From NCBI GenBank assembly GCA_036558265.1, contig DATBFY010000053.1, positions 1 to 9,957 on the forward strand: a stretch of DNA of 9,957 nt, in the 5' to 3' direction. Numbering within the stretch: the first letter of the stretch is position 1; every line of letters begins with the position of its first letter. Positions 6,017 to 9,957 of the stretch are shown here, in pieces. Below the pieces are notes generated by a model. The model worked only from the letters and a program-made list of their open reading frames with translations, did not search any database and had not been told where the DNA came from. The DNA comes from RYN-433 sp036558265 (GTDB lineage Bacteria; Planctomycetota; Phycisphaerae; Tepidisphaerales; Tepidisphaeraceae). Both the position numbers and the translations under genes were made by a program.

Positions 6017-6832
6017 ATGGGTTTCATGCTCGGAGCCGCCAGGGAGGTCTTTCACGTCGTGCCCCGGTATCAACCGGTCTTCCAGGCGCTGGGATTGACC
6101 GCTCAATCCGTGTTTACCGATCCGCGGATCGTCGTCTGGCGGTCGATCCGCGAACGACAAAACTGTACGCTGGACATCGACTTGGGAGATGGGAAGACCA
6201 CCCGGCTGCACGTCAAGCGGTACTTCCCCGCCCGTGGCTTTCTGACCCCCGCCGACGAGGAATCGCGCGGCATCCGCGCGCTGGAGATCGAACAGATTCC
6301 CACTGCCCCGCTGGTGGCGTACGGCAAATTGACCGACGGCAGGAGTTTCCTCATCACCGAGGATCTGGCCGGCTTTCGACCGGCGGACAAACTGATAGCT
6401 GAGGGTTTCGATTTCGAGAAGCTCCTTGAGCCGACGGCGGATCTGGCGGCGCGGCTGCATGATAGGGGCCTGCACCACCGAGACTTATACTTATGTCACT
6501 TCTTCGCCAAGCCGGGTTCAAATCCCCTTGAGTTGAGGCTGATCGATGCCGCCCGGGTCAGGCGGCTGCCCGGCTTTCTGACCCGTCGTCGATGGATCGT
6601 GAAAGATCTGGCGCAGTTCTGGTACAGCACGCAGTCGCTGGCGGTGACGGACGACCAGCGTACACGTTGGCTGGCGCGTTACGCGGCACGGCGAGGTCTG
6701 AGATCGGCTGACGGATTGGGTGCGAGCGTGCGACGAAAGGCGGGATGGATCGCGCGACATGACCGGCGTCTGCAAATGGCGCAACCGAGGCGGAACATTT
6801 CGATCCCAAGTGGGGGTTTTTTGTGGCTTTAG
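6017..6832 (+). CDS. Lipopolysaccharide-kinase (WaaP/Kdo kinase)-like protein
   Basis: The 271-aa product starts at ATG 6017, with a weak AAGG eight nucleotides upstream; ATG 6026 is possible. It has a small-kinase layout: a probable ATP-binding lysine K67 in LHVKRYFPARGF, a hinge-like stretch RSFLITEDLAGF, the catalytic loop LHDRGLHHRDLYLCHFF with D156, and LIDAARVRRLP with D177 in the position of the metal-binding aspartate (no DFG triplet, as usual in WaaP). HRDLYLCHFF is very close to the catalytic loop of WaaP/InaA-type kinases, which phosphorylate heptose or Kdo in the lipopolysaccharide core on the cytoplasmic side of the inner membrane. No other lipopolysaccharide gene is visible nearby, so the substrate is unknown. 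It follows the release-factor-like gene by 43 nt and may share its transcript. The last residues (from about 258) read ISIPSGGFLWL and fall where the sequence becomes T-rich. Confidence 0.82.
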   Translation: MGFMLGAAREVFHVVPRYQPVFQALGLTAQSVFTDPRIVVWRSIRERQNCTLDIDLGDGKTTRLHVKRYFPARGFLTPADEESRGIRALEIEQIPTAPLVAYGKLTDGRSFLITEDLAGFRPADKLIAEGFDFEKLLEPTADLAARLHDRGLHHRDLYLCHFFAKPGSNPLELRLIDAARVRRLPGFLTRRRWIVKDLAQFWYSTQSLAVTDDQRTRWLARYAARRGLRSADGLGASVRRKAGWIARHDRRLQMAQPRRNISIPSGGFLWL

Positions 6833-6884
6833 AAGCATTGTTTTCGGAAGTATTGGGAATTTGATCAGCTTGCGGATTTTTCAA

Positions 6885-6913
6885 TTGTCTTTGCGGTGGA
6901 GCAAGGTTATACC
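6885..6913 (+). promoter_or_regulatory. Possible promoter for the PA14/FN3 protein gene
   Basis: TTGTCT (6885-6890) and TATACC (6908-6913) are 17 nt apart, each matching four of six sigma70 consensus bases, within the AT-rich stretch. A transcript from here would have an untranslated leader of about 265 nt. This is weak evidence; other promoters are possible. Confidence 0.22.
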
Positions 6914-7175
6914 TTGAGGCTTGTGGACATGCCGTGGCAGAGGATTTAGGCAGAGGTCCCGTCATTTCACGTCTTGTGGCTGTACATCGCTGAGAGTCGG
7001 TTCTTGGGCAGGCGAGGGACCCTTACGCCCAAAGTCGTTGCCATAGTCATTGCCATGACCTGAGGATGGAAAGTGCGCCTGCTCTGGCGGTTGCCGGGCG
7101 GGCTGGGACGATCCGATCGGCGGAGTTTTGCGCCTGGGCTAATCACGTCTGCGAGGGCGCGTAGTTTGACAATTC

Positions 7176-7180
7176 GGAGG
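7176..7180 (+). promoter_or_regulatory. Ribosome binding site fixing the start at 7186
   Basis: GGAGG lies five nucleotides before the ATG at 7186. It supports this start for the long open frame, which has no comparable site at later in-frame ATG codons such as the one encoding M30. Confidence 0.7.
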
Positions 7181-7185
7181 CTGCG

Positions 7186-9957
7186 ATGAGCAGGACGTCA
7201 GTTCGGCGAGTGGAGTCGGAACGTAGGCACACCGTGCGCGCGGGTCGTCGTTCGGCGGCGCGAAGCAGTGCGATGCTGGCGCAAGCAGTGGAGGCCCTGG
7301 AAGGGCGGCAGTTGCTCGCCGCCGGCCTGCACGGCATCTATTTCGAGGCGCCCAATAACCTCAATTACGACCGCGACAAGGTGATCGCGTCGACGCCGGT
7401 CGGATCGCGAAACGATCCGATCATCGACTTCATCGCCCCCGGCGGCGCTGCCAACCAGGATCCGTTGGGCGGCGGCGCATTCAACGGCGCAAACGGCGCC
7501 AACCAGCGCATCGCCGGAACAGGACTGGCGGACGACCAGTTCTTCACCGGCCGCTGGGAAGGCACGATCACCCCTGACGTGTCGGGCAACTATACGTTCT
7601 ACACCCGGTCCGACGACGGCGTGCGCCTCCAGGTGAATGGTAAAACGCTGATCAACCGGTGGTACGCGGACCGGGATGTCCCCGCGGCGCCGGGCGATTT
7701 CGATCTGGACGGTACGGGCAACGTGCTGGCGACCCTCCCGCTTTCGGCGGGCGTTCAGTACCCGGTCACCCTCGAGTTCAACCAGGGTGGTGGCGGGGCG
7801 GCGGTGGGCCTGTACTGGAGCGCCGACACGGCCCACTTTGCTCCAGAGTTCATCCCGACGACGGCGTTGAACGATGTGGTCGCGGCGCCCAGCGCCGCGC
7901 CGGGGGCGCCGGCGGTTTCGAGCGGCGCGTTGCCGCACACGACGTCGATGTACGTCAACTGGGCAGACAACTCGAACAACGAGTCCTACTACCAGATCGA
8001 ATACAAACTTCCGGCTGACGCGAACTGGACCGTCGCCGGACAGGCGCCGTTCAACAGCCAGTCTTTCAAGATCACCGGTCTGGCGGCGAACACGGCATAT
8101 CAGGTTCGCGTGGGCGCGGGGAACAGCAACAGCATCGTCTACTCACCGGTGCAGACACTCTCGACCTCGGCGACCGATCCGGTTGCCGGGACGGGCCTCA
8201 AGGTGACCCACTGGGACAACGGGAGCTTTGACGGGTCGTCGCCGAACTTCACGGGTGCTTCGGCGACGTTCCTGGATCCGACGATCAACCACGACTGGGG
8301 CAATGGGAGCCCGACGGACTTCCTGCCGGCGACGGATCCGACGGTCCGCATCGGGCCAGATAACTTCTCCACGCGTTACGAAGGGTTCGTGCGTCCGGAA
8401 GTGACCGGCGACTACACGGTCTACGTGCAGGCGGACGACGGGGCCCGGGTGATGATCGACACCACGGAGTTTACTTTCCCCGGCGCCGCGGCGGGCTCGA
8501 CGGTCGATCTGACGATGAGCCGCGCGGGTGGCATCGGCAACCTCTTCATCAGCAGCAATACGATACACCTGGTCGCGGGGCAGCAGTACCCGATCATCGC
8601 CGAACAGGATGAGCAGGGTGGCGGCGCGGGCCTGCGGGTGTACTGGAGCAGCAGTGACGTGGCGCGGGAGATCATCCCGCAGGTGGACTCGTTCCCGCTG
8701 ATCAACCCGGCGATGGATGGGACGGCACCGGCGCTCACGGGTGCGCGAAATGCGAGCGGCCAGCCGACGCTGTCGTGGGTCGATACGGTGAACAACGAGG
8801 ATGCGTACGAATTGCAGCGGTCGATGAGTGCGAGCGGCCCGTGGACCGCGATCCGGCGCCAGAACGATCCGAATGGCGCGATCACGTACACGGATGCGTC
8901 GGCGCTTACTCCCGGGACGACCTACTTCTATCGGGTGTTGGGCGCGGCATTGAACGCCGATGGAACGTGGCGGTATTTCACGCCCTCGGACCCGGTGTCG
9001 GTCACGACCGTTGCCGCCAATGCGGGAATCCAGGGTCAGTACTATGACAATGGCGGTTACACCGCCGGCGACCTTCTGACGAATTTCACCGGACCGATGA
9101 TCCTGCGGAAGGATCCGAACGTTGCCTATAACTGGGGCAACGGCGCGCCGGATCCGTCGATGGGGCCGGATAACTTCTCGGTGCGGTATACGGCCTACTT
9201 CACCCCGACCGTGACGGGCCTGTACACGTTCGCGTCGGACAACGATGACGGTTACCGCCTGGTGGTGAACAACCAGGTGCTTCAGGACGGCCTGAATGTA
9301 CCGCAGGGGAACGGCACGAAGGAGATCGCGCCGCCGATCACGCTGAACGCGGGCGTGCGTTACCCGTTGGTATTCGAAATGGACGAAGGTGGCGGCGGCG
9401 CCGTGGCGCAGTTGTACGTCCAGGGCCCGAATGACGGCGATATCAACAACTATGTCAGCATCGACAACCTGACGCTTCCGGACCTGCCGGCGCATGGCGG
9501 GACCGGTCTGACCGCGACACCCGGCGCGCTGGGCACGCAGCTCAACTGGACGCCGTCGGCCGACTTCGGCATCGCCGGCTACATCGTCGAACGCGCGCTG
9601 GATGCGAACAATGACCAACAACCCGACGGTGGCACCTGGACGCAGGTCGGCAAGGCGACGGACGGCCGGCCCGAACTTCTGGGCAAGTTCACCGATACGT
9701 CGGGTCTGGCGTCGGGCACGACGTACATCTACCGCGTCCGCCCGTACAACCTCAATGGTGAGGGCCCCAACTCCAACATCGCCACCGCGACGACGTTGAG
9801 CGGCACCGTGACCGGGACGGCATCGACGGCCAGCGGCGACACCAACCTGACCACCGAAGGCGTGGTGGATTGGAAGCGCTGGGGCCAGGGCGGAACGACC
9901 GGCCTGGCGTTCAAGACCGGCGGCGTGATAAGCGTGGTGCAGGAGACAGAGAACAAC
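7186..9957 (+). CDS. Large surface/exported protein with alternating PA14 and fibronectin type III-like domains, 3'-truncated
   Basis: The frame from ATG 7186 stays open for 924 codons to the window edge. An Arg-rich N-terminus is followed by VEALEGRQLLAAG (35-47), a variant of the LEPR-XLL motif found near the start of large planctomycete exported proteins; no ordinary signal peptide is visible. Three PA14-like units lie at about 47-227, 336-510 and 614-768. Each has a DDG motif (SDDGVRLQVNG, ADDGARVMID, NDDGYRLVVN) and a Gly-rich strand (GGGGAAVGLYW, QGGGAGLRVYW, EGGGGAVAQLY); units 2 and 3 share a WGNG..P...GPDNFS.RY core. FN3-like units at about 233-328, 512-608 and 770-873 follow them, with typical LTPGTTYFYRV or LASGTTYIYRV ends. 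From about 880 a new segment begins (NLTTEGVVDWKRWGQGG). PA14 domains commonly bind glycans, so attachment or polysaccharide binding outside the cell is plausible. No catalytic domain is seen in the visible part. Confidence 0.9.
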   Translation, partial: MSRTSVRRVESERRHTVRAGRRSAARSSAMLAQAVEALEGRQLLAAGLHGIYFEAPNNLNYDRDKVIASTPVGSRNDPIIDFIAPGGAANQDPLGGGAFNGANGANQRIAGTGLADDQFFTGRWEGTITPDVSGNYTFYTRSDDGVRLQVNGKTLINRWYADRDVPAAPGDFDLDGTGNVLATLPLSAGVQYPVTLEFNQGGGGAAVGLYWSADTAHFAPEFIPTTALNDVVAAPSAAPGAPAVSSGALPHTTSMYVNWADNSNNESYYQIEYKLPADANWTVAGQAPFNSQSFKITGLAANTAYQVRVGAGNSNSIVYSPVQTLSTSATDPVAGTGLKVTHWDNGSFDGSSPNFTGASATFLDPTINHDWGNGSPTDFLPATDPTVRIGPDNFSTRYEGFVRPEVTGDYTVYVQADDGARVMIDTTEFTFPGAAAGSTVDLTMSRAGGIGNLFISSNTIHLVAGQQYPIIAEQDEQGGGAGLRVYWSSSDVAREIIPQVDSFPLINPAMDGTAPALTGARNASGQPTLSWVDTVNNEDAYELQRSMSASGPWTAIRRQNDPNGAITYTDASALTPGTTYFYRVLGAALNADGTWRYFTPSDPVSVTTVAANAGIQGQYYDNGGYTAGDLLTNFTGPMILRKDPNVAYNWGNGAPDPSMGPDNFSVRYTAYFTPTVTGLYTFASDNDDGYRLVVNNQVLQDGLNVPQGNGTKEIAPPITLNAGVRYPLVFEMDEGGGGAVAQLYVQGPNDGDINNYVSIDNLTLPDLPAHGGTGLTATPGALGTQLNWTPSADFGIAGYIVERALDANNDQQPDGGTWTQVGKATDGRPELLGKFTDTSGLASGTTYIYRVRPYNLNGEGPNSNIATATTLSGTVTGTASTASGDTNLTTEGVVDWKRWGQGGTTGLAFKTGGVISVVQETENN

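Larger units (their letters stand above)
6833..7185. other. Relatively AT-rich spacer upstream of the PA14/FN3 protein gene
   Basis: These 353 nt contain no convincing ORF. The first 80 nt are distinctly AT-richer than the rest of the window. A short hairpin GTCAT-TGCC-ATGAC lies at 7046-7059, partly overlapping a direct repeat of TTGCCAT (7038-7044 and 7050-7056). GGCG (7011-7014) can pair with CGCC (7026-7029) around AGGGACCCT. I do not recognise a known riboswitch or small RNA. Confidence 0.5.

Noticed and set aside
7166..7171. Perfect TTGACA hexamer just before the PA14/FN3 gene
   Set aside because: A -10 at the right distance would fall inside the coding region, and no TATAAT-like sequence is there; the GGAGG ribosome site directly follows.
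8143..9621. 492-aa minus-strand open frame opposite the PA14/FN3 gene
   Set aside because: Arg/Val/His-rich with no domain; the plus strand has clear PA14 and FN3 signatures throughout.

Overview
The window looks like a piece of a high-GC planctomycete chromosome, most likely class Phycisphaerae. This is an inference from gene content: a BlaI-type repressor paired with an M56 (BlaR1-like) membrane peptidase, a prepilin-type protein with the FTLVELLVVIGIIALL signature, menaquinone synthesis by the futalosine route (MqnC), and a large PA14/FN3 surface protein whose N-terminus carries a LEPR-XLL-like motif (here LEGRQLL). No rRNA, tRNA, CRISPR array or complete transposon was seen.

Layout. (1) 1-2249, plus strand: the 3' part of a blaI/mecI-like repressor gene overlaps (ATGA) a 657-aa M56 peptidase gene. 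The peptidase carries a secretin/TonB-short-N-terminal-like C-terminal half where BlaR1 would have a penicillin-binding sensor. (2) 2269-3397, minus strand: a 90-aa two-helix membrane protein preceded by a type II pseudopilin-like protein with a recognisable promoter. (3) 3398-3991: a divergent spacer of about 600 nt with one doubtful 29-aa minus-strand ORF and little else. (4) 3992-6832, plus strand: mqnC, a GGQ release-factor-like gene whose likely TTG start overlaps the mqnC stop, and a WaaP/Kdo-kinase-like gene 43 nt further on; this could be one transcript. (5) 6833-7185: a comparatively AT-rich spacer. (6) 7186-9957 and beyond, plus strand: a very long ORF with three alternating PA14 and FN3-like modules, running off the window without a stop.

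The most interesting observation is inside mqnC. About 122 bp (4717-4838) bounded by imperfect inverted repeats adds about 41 residues, in frame, in the middle of the conserved radical-SAM protein. Synonymous codon choice also changes abruptly across it: CGG/GCG are favoured before, CGC/GCC after. This looks like a small palindromic or MITE-like element living inside an essential-type gene, possibly at a recombination junction. Second is the M56 peptidase-STN fusion, which suggests a BlaR1-like signalling pair sensing something other than beta-lactams.
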